NCBI GenBank assembly: GCA_902497095.1
Contig: CABVDD010000018.1
Span: 1 to 40,728 of the forward strand
Reading direction: 5' to 3'
Source: an uncultured Faecalicoccus sp.
GTDB lineage: Bacteria > Bacillota_I > Bacilli_A > Erysipelotrichales > Erysipelotrichaceae
DNA length: 40,728 nt
The notes under the pieces are model-generated. The model was not told where the DNA came from. It saw only the letters and a program-made list of their open reading frames with translations, and ran no database searches. Shown here in pieces: positions 7,950-15,405 of the stretch (positions within the stretch are counted from its first letter, which is position 1; each line of letters opens with the position of its first letter). The translations under genes and the position numbers were made by a program.

Positions 7950-8173
7950 TTTGATCACCTCGGTCATCCTATCATATTTTCTCAAGAAATGACAGCCTGT
8001 TAAAAAGGGCAAAACAATAATAAAAAATATAATGTTTGATTTATTCGATAGATAAAGGCTTTTTAAAGATAATTTTCAAAAGTATCTGATTTTATGCTAC
8101 ACATTTTAATTTTGATGTGATATCATGACAAAGCATTAAGGGGACATAGAGAGTGGATTTAGGAGGCTCCGTT

Positions 8174-8842
8174 ATGTCAAATTTTTTTTCTAAAGACCAT
8201 AATAACATTCCTAAATATGCTTTAAAGATGACTAAACAAAAAGGAATTCGGATGCGGGTCAGCTCCAGAGGAGAATTGGTGGTGCATGCCAATCCTTTCT
8301 GTTCAAAAGAAATGATTGATAAATATGTGGAACGTCATTTAGATGAAGTTTATTTTAAAGCTAAAGTTCCAACGGTCCGGCTTTTTGGGAAAAGTTTTCA
8401 GGTCAAAAAAATCAAAGGAAAGACAAGCCATGTTACGACATGTGAAAATGAACTGATTATACAAGCAAAAGATGAAGAGAGTATGGAAAAAGTTTTCCAG
8501 AAGTTTTTACGTACAAATGCCAAAGATGTACTTTGCGATATTTCAGAAATGATCTTTTATCGTTTTCAAGACTATGCTATTTCCAAGCCTGCTATTTTGA
8601 TTCGTAAGATGAGCAGCAGCTGGGGAATTTGCCATCCGGAAAACAATTCAATTACATTGAATGCACAATTGATTCATTATCCAGTTGAATTTATAGAATA
8701 TGTTGTGTGTCATGAATTTGTGCACTTTTTACAACCGGATCATTCACCGGCATTTTATGATATTTTAAAAAAAGTTATGCCAGATTATAAACGTCGTATC
8801 GATTTAATTGAAACCAATGATGAAAAGCAGTATCTGATGTGA
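8174..8842 (+). CDS. YgjP-like zinc metallopeptidase-domain protein (DUF45, SprT-like)
   Basis: A 222-residue protein. The metal site is HEFVH in VVCHEFVHFLQ near residues 184-194, with the third ligand probably the His of PDHSPAFY, matching the YgjP/DUF45 metallopeptidase family. Upstream SSWGICHPENNSITLNAQLIHYP is the family's conserved block (SRWGSC in many members). The substrate is unknown; a restriction-associated or housekeeping role is possible but not shown here. The start is ATG at 8174, with AGGAGG at 8161-8166. An upstream in-frame GTG at 8153 precedes that site and is rejected. The TGA lies inside a terminator hairpin shared with aroF. Confidence 0.85.
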   Translation: MSNFFSKDHNNIPKYALKMTKQKGIRMRVSSRGELVVHANPFCSKEMIDKYVERHLDEVYFKAKVPTVRLFGKSFQVKKIKGKTSHVTTCENELIIQAKDEESMEKVFQKFLRTNAKDVLCDISEMIFYRFQDYAISKPAILIRKMSSSWGICHPENNSITLNAQLIHYPVEFIEYVVCHEFVHFLQPDHSPAFYDILKKVMPDYKRRIDLIETNDEKQYLM

Positions 8843-8853
8843 TACTGCTTTTA
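8823..8853. terminator. Bidirectional terminator between the YgjP-like gene and aroF
   Basis: AAAGCAGTATC (8824-8834) pairs perfectly with GATACTGCTTT (8841-8851), with an A run on the left and a T run on the right. The stops of both convergent genes lie in or next to the stem. Confidence 0.8.
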
Positions 8854-9864
8854 TAATTCACGACCGATAACTTCGGCAATTTTCTTTCCTTTTTGAACCA
8901 AATTGGCATATTTATCAGGTTTTAAACTTTGATCTCCATCACTCCATGCACATTCTGGATTATCATGCACTTCAATGATCAAACCATCGGCTCCTGCCGC
9001 AATGGCAGCTAATGACAACGATTCAATCAGTTTCCAATCTCCGGCGGCATGACTAGGATCGATGATGATCGGTAAGTGTGTACGTTCTTTGATAATTGGA
9101 ATGACCGCAAGATCCAGAGTATTACGAGTCATTGTTTCAAAAGTACGAATACCACGTTCACAGAATATGACGTTTGGATTTCCCTCGGACATAATGTATT
9201 CAGCCGCCATGATCCATTCGTTGATGGTATTTGCCAAACCGCGTTTTAATAAAATAGGTTTCTTGGTTCGACCAACAGCTTTTAAAAGATCAAAATTCTG
9301 CATGTTTCTGGCACCAATTTGAATAATATCAACATTTTGAACAAATTCATCCAGATGTTCTACGGCCATCAATTCACTGACGATAGGTAGTCCAGTTTGT
9401 TGGCGAGCTATACATAAGTCTTGAATCCCTTCCGTACCGAGTCCTTGAAATGCATATGGGCTGGTACGTGGTTTATAAGCTCCACCTCTTAGCATATCGG
9501 CTCCACAATCTTTGACTTCTTTTGCAATACGGGTAATTTGTTCTTCTCCTTCTACGCTGCAAGGACCGGCAATCATGACAATCTTTTTGCCTCCGATCTG
9601 AATACCGTTAACATCAATGATCGTATCTTCGGGATGAAATTTTCGATTTACGAGTTTATAAGGTTCATCTACACGTTGTACATTGGCTACGATAGGATTG
9701 GCCATTACATTTTTTTCATCCACTTTACTAGTATCTCCAACCAAACCAAAGACATTGTAGTTTTCTCCATAAATGACGGTTACTTGTAATCCCATGCTTT
9801 CAAAGCGATGAATCAGCTGGTCAATTTTTTGTTGTTCAGCTTCTTTTTTTAATGTGATGATCAT
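8851..9864 (-). CDS. aroF: 3-deoxy-7-phosphoheptulonate (DAHP) synthase, type I-beta
   Basis: Catalyses the first committed step of aromatic amino-acid synthesis, condensing phosphoenolpyruvate with erythrose 4-phosphate. The 337 residues comprise an N-terminal ferredoxin-like regulatory domain (about 1-68, MIITLKKEAEQQ...YGENYNVFGLVGD) and a TIM barrel. Barrel landmarks are IAGPCSVE near 95, MLRGGAYKPRTSPYAFQG near 119-136, KRGLANT, FCERGIRTFE and IDPSHAAGD. The extra N domain is the allosteric type found in Thermotoga. AGGAGG precedes the ATG. Its start overlaps the aroE-aroK stop by four bases (ATGA), so it is translationally coupled. It shares the upstream attenuator-like leader. Confidence 0.96.
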   Translation of the reverse strand: MIITLKKEAEQQKIDQLIHRFESMGLQVTVIYGENYNVFGLVGDTSKVDEKNVMANPIVANVQRVDEPYKLVNRKFHPEDTIIDVNGIQIGGKKIVMIAGPCSVEGEEQITRIAKEVKDCGADMLRGGAYKPRTSPYAFQGLGTEGIQDLCIARQQTGLPIVSELMAVEHLDEFVQNVDIIQIGARNMQNFDLLKAVGRTKKPILLKRGLANTINEWIMAAEYIMSEGNPNVIFCERGIRTFETMTRNTLDLAVIPIIKERTHLPIIIDPSHAAGDWKLIESLSLAAIAAGADGLIIEVHDNPECAWSDGDQSLKPDKYANLVQKGKKIAEVIGREL

Positions 9865-11144
9865 AAAATTTCTCCTCCTGTTTTAATTGAATCTTTTATA
9901 TAGTCTTGTGCTTTTTGAATGCATTGTTTGCCAACTTGATGACAATTTTCATCATTTTGAATTTGAATATCACTATATTGAAGGTAATACGGCATCCGTT
10001 CTTGGTACATGGTTTGTACAGCTTGTTTGCTGTAGGAAAGCGGTCGTGTTGGATCGTTAGTTTCTAATTGTGAAAGATCACGATCTAAAAAAATCAAAAT
10101 GCCATTGAGCTTTAAGGCTTGTATATTTTCTTCGTTTTTAATAATGCCTCCTCCACAGGCAATGACCAAGTTTTGATCAGCACTGATTTTTTTTGTGATC
10201 TTTGTTTCTAACTTTCGAAAATGTTCTTCACCATAGGAAGAAAATATTTCAGGTATCGTTTTTTGTGCTTCCTTCTCAATTTCTTGATCAAGATCAACAA
10301 ATTTTTTATGAGACAGTGCCGCTACTTCTTTTCCTATGGTACTTTTACCGCAACTTGGCATACCGATAAATACTAGATTTATTTTTTCATATAATAAATC
10401 AAACAAGATTTGATCAATGACACTTTGTGGTGTAGTTGTTTGTAAAAAGTGCTCCTTGGCACGAATGGCCTGTACGATCAGCATCTCAAGTCCTGCAGTA
10501 TAAAGCAATCCTTTTTCTCTAGCTTGTAGACAAAGTTTGGTACAGATTGGATTGTAGACAACATCGATAACTGCCTTGCATTTAGGAAAATCATTTAGAT
10601 CTATGGCTTGGGCATCAATATTAGGATACATACCAACTGGGGATGTATTAATGATTACATCGACATCTCTATGATAACTGTAAATATCTTCATAAGAGAT
10701 CGCATCTTCTTTGGGATGTCTGGAAACGCATAAAATTTTTTTAGCTTTATGATCGTAACATACCGCTTTTACTGCAGCTGCAGCACCTCCATTTCCTAAA
10801 ATTAAAACTTTTTGATCTTGAATACAAATATGATGATGCTTGATCATATAATCAAATCCATCATAATCTGTGTTATATCCATAAAGTTTTCCATTTCGAT
10901 TGACAATAGTATTGACTGCACCAATAGCTTTTGCGTGTTCGTCAAGCGTATCTAAATATTTAATGACAGATTTTTTATAAGGAATGGTAACATTAATTCC
11001 TTTAAATTCTTTCTTTTTAAAAAAATCATCGAGCTGATCTTCTTTTAAAGGAATCAAATCGTAAGTATAAGCTGCCAGTTTTTCATGTATAATCTTAGAA
11101 TAGCTGTGAGACAGTTTTTTACCGATAAGTCCATAATCGCTCAT
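9861..11144 (-). CDS. aroE-aroK: Fused shikimate dehydrogenase / shikimate kinase
   Basis: A 427-residue fusion of two successive shikimate-pathway enzymes. Residues 1 to about 260 are AroE, reducing 3-dehydroshikimate: GLIGKKLSHSYS (shikimate-binding SHS), INVTIPYKK with the catalytic Lys, NTDYDGF, and the nucleotide loop LGNGGAAAA. Residues about 265-427 are shikimate kinase: the P-loop GMPSCGKST, D-x-D (FVDLDQEIE), EEHFRKLE, ACGGGIIK, and the lid DPTRPL. The join is continuous, with no frameshift. The start at 11144 (MSDYGL) has AAGGAGG seven bases upstream; in-frame readings further upstream run into the terminator hairpin. It is the first gene of the aroE-aroK/aroF pair. Confidence 0.95.
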   Translation of the reverse strand: MSDYGLIGKKLSHSYSKIIHEKLAAYTYDLIPLKEDQLDDFFKKKEFKGINVTIPYKKSVIKYLDTLDEHAKAIGAVNTIVNRNGKLYGYNTDYDGFDYMIKHHHICIQDQKVLILGNGGAAAAVKAVCYDHKAKKILCVSRHPKEDAISYEDIYSYHRDVDVIINTSPVGMYPNIDAQAIDLNDFPKCKAVIDVVYNPICTKLCLQAREKGLLYTAGLEMLIVQAIRAKEHFLQTTTPQSVIDQILFDLLYEKINLVFIGMPSCGKSTIGKEVAALSHKKFVDLDQEIEKEAQKTIPEIFSSYGEEHFRKLETKITKKISADQNLVIACGGGIIKNEENIQALKLNGILIFLDRDLSQLETNDPTRPLSYSKQAVQTMYQERMPYYLQYSDIQIQNDENCHQVGKQCIQKAQDYIKDSIKTGGEIL

Positions 11145-11163
11145 AAGTAAACCTCCTTCAAAG

Positions 11164-11201
11164 TAATAAAAAAGCATCATGTATTATATGCCATGATGCT
11201 T
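11164..11201 (-). terminator. Terminator hairpin in the leader just upstream of aroE-aroK
   Basis: On the minus strand AAGCATCATG (11201-11192) pairs perfectly with CATGATGCTT (11181-11172), followed by TTTTATTA. It ends about 10 bases before the AAGGAGG of aroE-aroK, so it can only act as an attenuator for this operon. In the plus direction it has no T tail. Confidence 0.75.
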
Positions 11202-11204
11202 AAA

Positions 11205-11250
11205 AGCCCTGAAAAAAGAACCAATGTATCACAATGGTTTTTTCAGGGCT
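11205..11250 (-). promoter_or_regulatory. Long leader hairpin beginning at the leader-peptide stop codon
   Basis: On the minus strand AGCCCTGAAAAAA pairs with TTTTTTCAGGGCT (13 bp), and an inner CCA pairs with TGG. The first stem base lies in the TAG stop of the leader ORF, so a ribosome on the last codons would cover its 5' arm. This would be the pause or 1:2 hairpin of a classical attenuator. Four T follow it, so weak terminator activity is also possible. Confidence 0.65.
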
Positions 11251-11296
11251 ATTTAAAGGTAAACATAAAATAAGAAACTGCATTTAAATTTTTCAT
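11249..11296 (-). CDS. Putative aromatic-rich leader peptide of the aro operon
   Basis: A 15-codon ORF reads MKNLNAVSYFMFTFK and stops with TAG. Four of the last seven residues are Tyr or Phe, the end products of the pathway the operon serves. AAGGTG stands seven bases before the ATG (11304-11309 on the plus strand). The stop abuts a long hairpin, and a terminator hairpin follows before aroE. This architecture resembles E. coli pheL/pheA. AT-rich DNA favours Phe codons, so the composition alone is modest evidence; the arrangement carries the call. Confidence 0.55.
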   Translation of the reverse strand: MKNLNAVSYFMFTFK

Positions 11297-11316
11297 AAGT
11301 TTTCACCTTATGAAAA
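11290..11316. promoter_or_regulatory. Perfect 10-bp inverted repeat in the divergent aro control region
   Basis: TTTTCATAAG (11290-11299) and CTTATGAAAA (11307-11316) are exact inverted copies around seven bases. It could be a DNA operator between the divergent aro promoters. As minus-strand RNA it could instead fold to hide the leader peptide's AAGGTG (in the loop side) and its ATG (in the right arm). Confidence 0.5.
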
Positions 11317-11398
11317 TAATTTACAATAGAATGTGTTTAAAATCAAGAAAAATGTGACAGAAACTTATTTTTTTGATACCCTAAACATGGTGATTATC

Positions 11399-12148
11399 AT
11401 GAATACAATACAATGGAACAATAAAAAACCTAAAATATGTGTACCGATCATAGAAACAACATATGATAAGATTCTTGAACAGGCTAAAAGATTGGCTGAT
11501 CAAAAAATAGATCTTGTCGAATGGCGTATTGATGCCTTTGAAGATATCAAAGATTTTTCAAAGGATACAGAATTGGCAAAAACAATAAAACATATTTTAT
11601 CAGATATTGGTTTATTGATTACTTGTCGAACGCAAAGAGAAGGTGGAAATATCCATTGTTCCAAGGATTTTTATAAAGATCTATATACAACACTTTGTAA
11701 AGAAAAAGTTACAGAGGTGATTGATATAGAATACGATCTAGGAAAGGATGTATTAGATCCACTTTTACAAATCGCAAAGGAAAATCAAATTCAAGTCATT
11801 ACATCTCATCATAATTTTGAGAAAACGCCTTCTAAGAAGCAGATCATTGATAAACTGACGGAAATGAAACAAGCAAAAGCCGATATTATTAAACTGGCTT
11901 GTATGCCAAAAAATAAAGAAGATGTATTTGCTTTGATGGAAGCCACAGCTTTTGTTAAAGAAAAAGATCCCAATGTAGTATTTATTACGATATCTATGGC
12001 TAAGGAGGGGATACCTTCGAGAATTCTAGGTGAATTTTTTGGCAGTTCCATGACTTTTGCCTCAGCGGGAAAACAAAGTGCACCAGGACAGGTGGACGTT
12101 GATACGATACGTACATTGTTAGATATGTTTCATCAATTACAAAAATAA
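11399..12148 (+). CDS. aroD: Type I 3-dehydroquinate dehydratase
   Basis: Converts 3-dehydroquinate to 3-dehydroshikimate through a Schiff base. It is 249 residues, normal for the family. Visible marks are KICVPI near the start, DLVEWRIDAF near residues 38-47, LLITCRTQREGG near 78, the general base His pair in ITSHHNFEKTP near 137, the Schiff-base Lys in ADIIKLACMP near 163, and FASAGKQSAPGQ near the end. The ATG at 11399 is preferred because GGTGA lies five bases upstream; in-frame starts at 11387 and 11333 have no ribosome-binding site. It is divergent from aroE-aroK and has its own terminator. A candidate -10 is TACAAT at 11322-11327. Confidence 0.95.
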   Translation: MNTIQWNNKKPKICVPIIETTYDKILEQAKRLADQKIDLVEWRIDAFEDIKDFSKDTELAKTIKHILSDIGLLITCRTQREGGNIHCSKDFYKDLYTTLCKEKVTEVIDIEYDLGKDVLDPLLQIAKENQIQVITSHHNFEKTPSKKQIIDKLTEMKQAKADIIKLACMPKNKEDVFALMEATAFVKEKDPNVVFITISMAKEGIPSRILGEFFGSSMTFASAGKQSAPGQVDVDTIRTLLDMFHQLQK

Positions 12149-12197
12149 GCTATAAGGACTTACATTTAAGAATGAACAAAGCCCTATAGCTTTTTAT
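12148..12197 (+). terminator. Terminator of aroD
   Basis: AGCTATA-AGG (from 12148) pairs with CC-CTATAGCT (ending 12191), with a long loop, followed by TTTTTATT. One-base offsets interrupt the stem. Confidence 0.65.
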
Positions 12198-12285
12198 TAA
12201 CATCTATTTATATAGAGTTGAAAATACCATTGAAATGAAAATAAAAAGCGTATTAAAATTTACAATGGAAAAATGGTAGTATAAT

Positions 12286-12503
12286 CATGGAAAAGAATAT
12301 GTTACTTTTAAAATGGTACATTTATCAGTAGATCAGTTATGTAATTTATAAGTAATTGATTTAGAGCATCCACCAATAGTATATGATCTTTCTTTAAATG
12401 GATTATCTAAAAATGATGATGGGATATATAGTATATAGATGGTTTACATCGTTTTGATAAAAGTATCGATAGTTATGATACTATTCTAGAGATGTATAAA
12501 TAA
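12286..12503 (+). pseudogene. Decayed small gene remnant
   Basis: The 600 bases between aroD and the next gene hold a damaged reading frame. One frame gives HGKEYVTFKMVHLSVDQLCNL, an in-frame TAA (12349-12351), then VIDLEHPPIVYDLSLNGLSK and NDDGIYSI before a TAG. After a frame change near 12436 it continues DGLHRFDKSIDSYDTILEMYK to a TAA at 12501-12503. A TATAAT lies at 12280-12285 and a good terminator follows, as expected for a once-functional gene. The IxDGLHRF phrase is faintly like ParB-type nuclease folds, but this is not a firm assignment. Confidence 0.4.
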
Positions 12504-12544
12504 AAACAAAAGCGAGATTAAACGTATCTTGCTTTTGTTTTGTA
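12503..12544 (+). terminator. Terminator after the decayed gene
   Basis: AAAACAAAAGC-AGAT (12503-12518) pairs with ATCT-GCTTTTGTTTT (12526-12541), giving a long stem with one mismatch and T-rich 3' arm. The bases from about 12545 to 12737 hold nothing else I can support. Confidence 0.7.
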
Positions 12545-12747
12545 TCGGAACAGGTAAGCTTCTCAAACATATTATGAAATTATGTAATAATCGCTCTTGT
12601 TGAAATAGTCAAAGATATATTAAGATACGATACGAAATATATAGTATATTGGTGATAAAATCGACTCTTTTAAATATACTGGTGATTAACTATTCATTGA
12701 AAAAAATATGTATAATAGAAATGTGTATTTAAACATAGGAGTAAGAT

Positions 12748-13038
12748 ATGAGAAAAATAAGATTTGAAGACTATGAAAGTTTATTAGATCAGATACAGGA
12801 AGCAAATCAATCGGATTGCGATTCTATTGGCATCGATTTTCAATCTTTTGTCGATCATTTAGAAACGGTCGAACAAGTTATCGTGCTACAAATGGCACTG
12901 TCAAAGATTCATAAACCTTGTGTTTTATATTTTCCGTATCCAGGAAAAGAAAATATGTCAGAGGCAGAATATGAATCTTATAAGAGAGAGCTGCAAAAAC
13001 TAAAAGATGTTGATCTTTGTTTTGAAAAATTTTCTTAA
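12748..13038 (+). CDS. Hypothetical protein, 96 residues
   Basis: I do not recognise this family. The product is acidic and soluble, with no signal or membrane segment: MRKIRFEDYESLLDQIQEAN, a central hydrophobic helix (EQVIVLQMALSKI, about residues 45-57), then a CVLYFPYPGKE strand-turn and a Glu-rich C-terminal helix. A good ribosome-binding site (AGGAG, 12738-12742) precedes the ATG, and a TATAAT lies at 12711-12716. It stands alone between the decayed gene and hpf. The helix/strand alternation suggests a small alpha/beta fold. Confidence 0.6.
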   Translation: MRKIRFEDYESLLDQIQEANQSDCDSIGIDFQSFVDHLETVEQVIVLQMALSKIHKPCVLYFPYPGKENMSEAEYESYKRELQKLKDVDLCFEKFS

Positions 13039-13091
13039 TGTCATAAGTGGACTAAAAAGAAAGGGCTTTAATTTTAATTTTCCTAGCAATG

Positions 13092-13100
13092 TGGTATAAT
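13092..13100 (+). promoter_or_regulatory. Extended -10 promoter of hpf
   Basis: TGG directly followed by TATAAT (13095-13100) forms an extended -10 element. The -35 region is weak, which such promoters tolerate. It lies 25 bases before the hpf ATG. Confidence 0.55.
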
Positions 13101-13125
13101 TCTAATAAACAAGGAGGTACCTATT

Positions 13126-13653
13126 ATGAAAGTCAATGTAGTAGGAAAAAACGTAACTGTTACGCAAGGGATCTCTGATAAGATTCACAAAAAGCTGGAT
13201 GTATTGAACAAATACTTTATCATCAGCGATGAGGATACAGCCAATGTGCTGATTCGTACATATCCTCATAAACAAAAAATTGAGGTGACTATTCCCACAA
13301 AATTTGCCATTCTTCGTGCTGAAGTGATGGATGATGATTTATATAATGCTGTGGATAAGGTCATCGATAAGTTAGAAGATCAAATTCGTCGTCAGAAAAC
13401 TCGACTGACACGCAAGAATAAAGATTCATTGGCACAAGCTTTTTTGGAAGATGACGAAGTGTATGGATCCTCAGAAGATATTGTCGTAAAGACAAAATCC
13501 ATTGAGCCAGTTGAAATGAGTTTAGACGATGCCATTATGAAGATGGAATTGTTAGGACATGATTTCTTTATTTATACAGACGATGAAACACAAAAAATTG
13601 CCGTTGTATATAAACGATATGATGGCGGATATGGTTTGATTGAAACGGAATAA
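13126..13653 (+). CDS. hpf: Long-form ribosome hibernation promoting factor
   Basis: A 175-residue protein that binds the 30S subunit in stationary phase and joins two ribosomes into inactive 100S dimers. The N-terminal S30AE domain (about 1-100) shows VTQGISDKIHKKLDVLNKYF and VEVTIP-like strand patterns, then a Lys/Arg-rich linker (RRQKTRLTRKNK). The C-terminal dimerisation domain (about 117-175) carries the family block VKTKSIEPVEMSLDDAIMKM and ends HDFFIYTDDETQKIAVVYKR. The length is normal for the long form of Bacillota. AAGGAGG precedes the ATG; an extended -10 promoter and a terminator make it a single-gene unit. Confidence 0.95.
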   Translation: MKVNVVGKNVTVTQGISDKIHKKLDVLNKYFIISDEDTANVLIRTYPHKQKIEVTIPTKFAILRAEVMDDDLYNAVDKVIDKLEDQIRRQKTRLTRKNKDSLAQAFLEDDEVYGSSEDIVVKTKSIEPVEMSLDDAIMKMELLGHDFFIYTDDETQKIAVVYKRYDGGYGLIETE

Positions 13654-13662
13654 TGCATCTTG

Positions 13663-13695
13663 AGATCGAATGTTTAATACATTCGGTCTTTTTTT
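13663..13695 (+). terminator. Terminator of hpf
   Basis: AGATCGAATGT (13663-13673) pairs with ACATTCGGTCT (13679-13689), with one wobble, followed by seven T. Confidence 0.85.
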
Positions 13696-13732
13696 GCTTT
13701 TAGAAAACTTTAAGATTTAATCAAGAAAAACA

Positions 13733-13741
13733 TGATAGAAT
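13733..13741 (+). promoter_or_regulatory. Extended -10 promoter of the Bce-type regulator, almost touching its ATG
   Basis: TGA-TAGAAT (13733-13741) ends six bases before the ATG at 13748. The hpf terminator ends at 13695, so the promoter must lie in the 52 bases between. There is no Shine-Dalgarno sequence, so the message may be leaderless. Confidence 0.45.
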
Positions 13742-13747
13742 AAGACT

Positions 13748-14416
13748 ATGTATAAAATATTACTTGTAGAAGATGACGAGATCATTGCTTCAAAGACTGC
13801 GGATTTTTTAAAAAGCTGGAATTATGAAGTTGTATTAATTCAGGATTTTCATGCGGTCATGGACACTTTTTTTAAGTGTCAGCCAGATCTTGTTTTAATG
13901 GATGTTACATTACCAGTTTTAAATGGATACCATTGGACCAACCAAATTCGAAAAGTATCCCAAGTGCCTATTTTATTTGTATCCAGTGCGAGTGATAATA
14001 TGAATATTGTTATGGCGCTAAGCCAAGGTGCGGATGACTATATTACTAAGCCATTTGAATTACAGATCTTATAAGCTAAAATTCAGGCATTACTTAGAAG
14101 AACATATGATTTTAGCGGTAAAATAAATATTTTGGAACATCATGGATTGCGTTTTTTTGTTGATGAAAATAAAGTGTGGTTTCAAGATAAGGAAATTGAG
14201 TTGTCAAAAAATGAGGCAAAGATACTTCATATCTTATTAGATAAAAAGAATTCAATCGTATCTCGAGAAGAAATGATGAATTATTTATGGAAAACTGATT
14301 TTTATGTGGATGAAAATACACTGAGTGTTAATGTGAATCGATTGCGAAAAAAGCTGGAGTCCATAGGATGTACGAATTATATCGAAACAAAAAAAGGATT
14401 GGGCTATAAAATATGA
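13748..14416 (+). pseudogene. bceR-like: BceR-type OmpR-family response regulator, interrupted by an in-frame stop
   Basis: One continuous frame encodes a receiver domain and a winged-helix DNA-binding domain but is cut by TAA at 14072-14074. The receiver half (108 residues) has the acidic pocket VEDDE, the phosphorylated Asp in LVLMDVTLP near 54, and the conserved Lys in YITKPFE. The reading resumes in the same frame, AKIQALLRRTYDFSG, and continues through an OmpR-type effector domain (REEMMNYLWKTDFYVDENTL...VNRLRKKLE, GLGYKI). The uninterrupted length, 222 codons, is right for BceR. A single base change, for example TTA to TAA, would explain it. No start with a ribosome-binding site exists for the second half. 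Recent inactivation, sequencing error or readthrough are all possible. Confidence 0.85.
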
Positions 14417-15399
14417 AATTGATTCGGTTTTATGTACAGGAACATAAATATTGGTTTGTTTTAATATTCGTTTTATTATTGATGCTCTTGTTTCTTTTTT
14501 ATGTGTATCAAATAAATATTGAGCCTTTATTATATGGATACATATTGTTTTTATTTTTCTTTATTATGTTCATTGGTTTTGATTTTTATAAGTATGTTTT
14601 GATACATCGCCAAAGAGCCGCTATTCGAGAGGAAGATATCGTATCTGCATTATCTATAGAAGATATGACATTAGCTGGACTAGATTATCATGATTTGTTG
14701 GAAAAAATGGATCATGCCAGAGTTGAAGCAATTATGGAAAATGAAAATCAAATCAAAGAAACGATGGATTATTTTACGATGTGGATTCATCAGGTGAAGT
14801 TGCCCATAGCAGGAATGCAGCTTTTATTGGAAGAAAAAAATTTAGATAAAAAAGCTATACAAAGTCAGCTTTTGCGTATTGATCAATATACGGACATGGT
14901 ATTAGCTTACTTGCGTATGTATTCTAAACAATCTGATTTCTTATTTCGTGATGTGAGCTTGGATGACATGATTCGACAATCCATTCGCTATTTTTCTACT
15001 GATTTTATTGCACGAAAGATTCATCTTGATTTTCAACTGACAAACAAATATGTATTGACCGATGAAAAATGGTTAGTCTTTGTTTTAGAACAGATTCTTT
15101 CTAATGCGTTAAAGTATACATCTGTAAATGGACAGATTCGCATCTATTTAAATGATGATGGACAATTGGTGATCGAAGATAATGGAATCGGGATCAGTTC
15201 CAGTGATTTAGCTCGTGTATTTGAAAAGGGATATACCGGCTTTAATGGACGTGTAGATAAAAAGGCAACCGGATTAGGATTATATCTTTGTAAAGAAATC
15301 TGTCGTAACTTAGAACATACAATTTCTATTGAATCAAAACCTAATGCATATACACGTGTCATGTTGGGCTTAGATCGTAGGCGTTTTCGTCATGAATGA
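14413..15399 (+). CDS. bceS-like: BceS-type intramembrane-sensing histidine kinase
   Basis: A 328-residue sensor kinase. Two N-terminal membrane spans (about residues 15-32 and 38-58) are joined by a very short outer loop, the hallmark of kinases that do not bind the drug directly but read the state of their Bce ABC transporter. The phosphorylated His is H126 in MWIHQVKLPIAG. The ATPase domain has the N-box QILSNALKYTS, the DxGxG motif in EDNGIGIS, and GLGLYLCKEIC. Its ATG overlaps the regulator stop (ATGA), so translation is coupled to the second half of the broken regulator, which may reduce kinase expression. The kinase itself appears intact. Confidence 0.92.
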   Translation: MKLIRFYVQEHKYWFVLIFVLLLMLLFLFYVYQINIEPLLYGYILFLFFFIMFIGFDFYKYVLIHRQRAAIREEDIVSALSIEDMTLAGLDYHDLLEKMDHARVEAIMENENQIKETMDYFTMWIHQVKLPIAGMQLLLEEKNLDKKAIQSQLLRIDQYTDMVLAYLRMYSKQSDFLFRDVSLDDMIRQSIRYFSTDFIARKIHLDFQLTNKYVLTDEKWLVFVLEQILSNALKYTSVNGQIRIYLNDDGQLVIEDNGIGISSSDLARVFEKGYTGFNGRVDKKATGLGLYLCKEICRNLEHTISIESKPNAYTRVMLGLDRRRFRHE

Positions 15400-15405
15400 C
15401 AACAT

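Noticed and set aside
11205..11250. Long hairpin as the aroD or plus-strand terminator
   Set aside because: On the plus strand no T run follows and no gene ends upstream; its placement fits the minus-strand leader.
12149..12747. Possible small RNA or mobile-element remnant in the aroD-downstream gap
   Set aside because: No terminal inverted repeats, target duplications or transposase-like residues were seen; the coding remnant explanation fits better.
14132..14416. Second half of the Bce regulator as an independent gene from TTG
   Set aside because: No ribosome-binding site precedes the TTG, and the reading continues in frame from the receiver half; treated as one interrupted gene.
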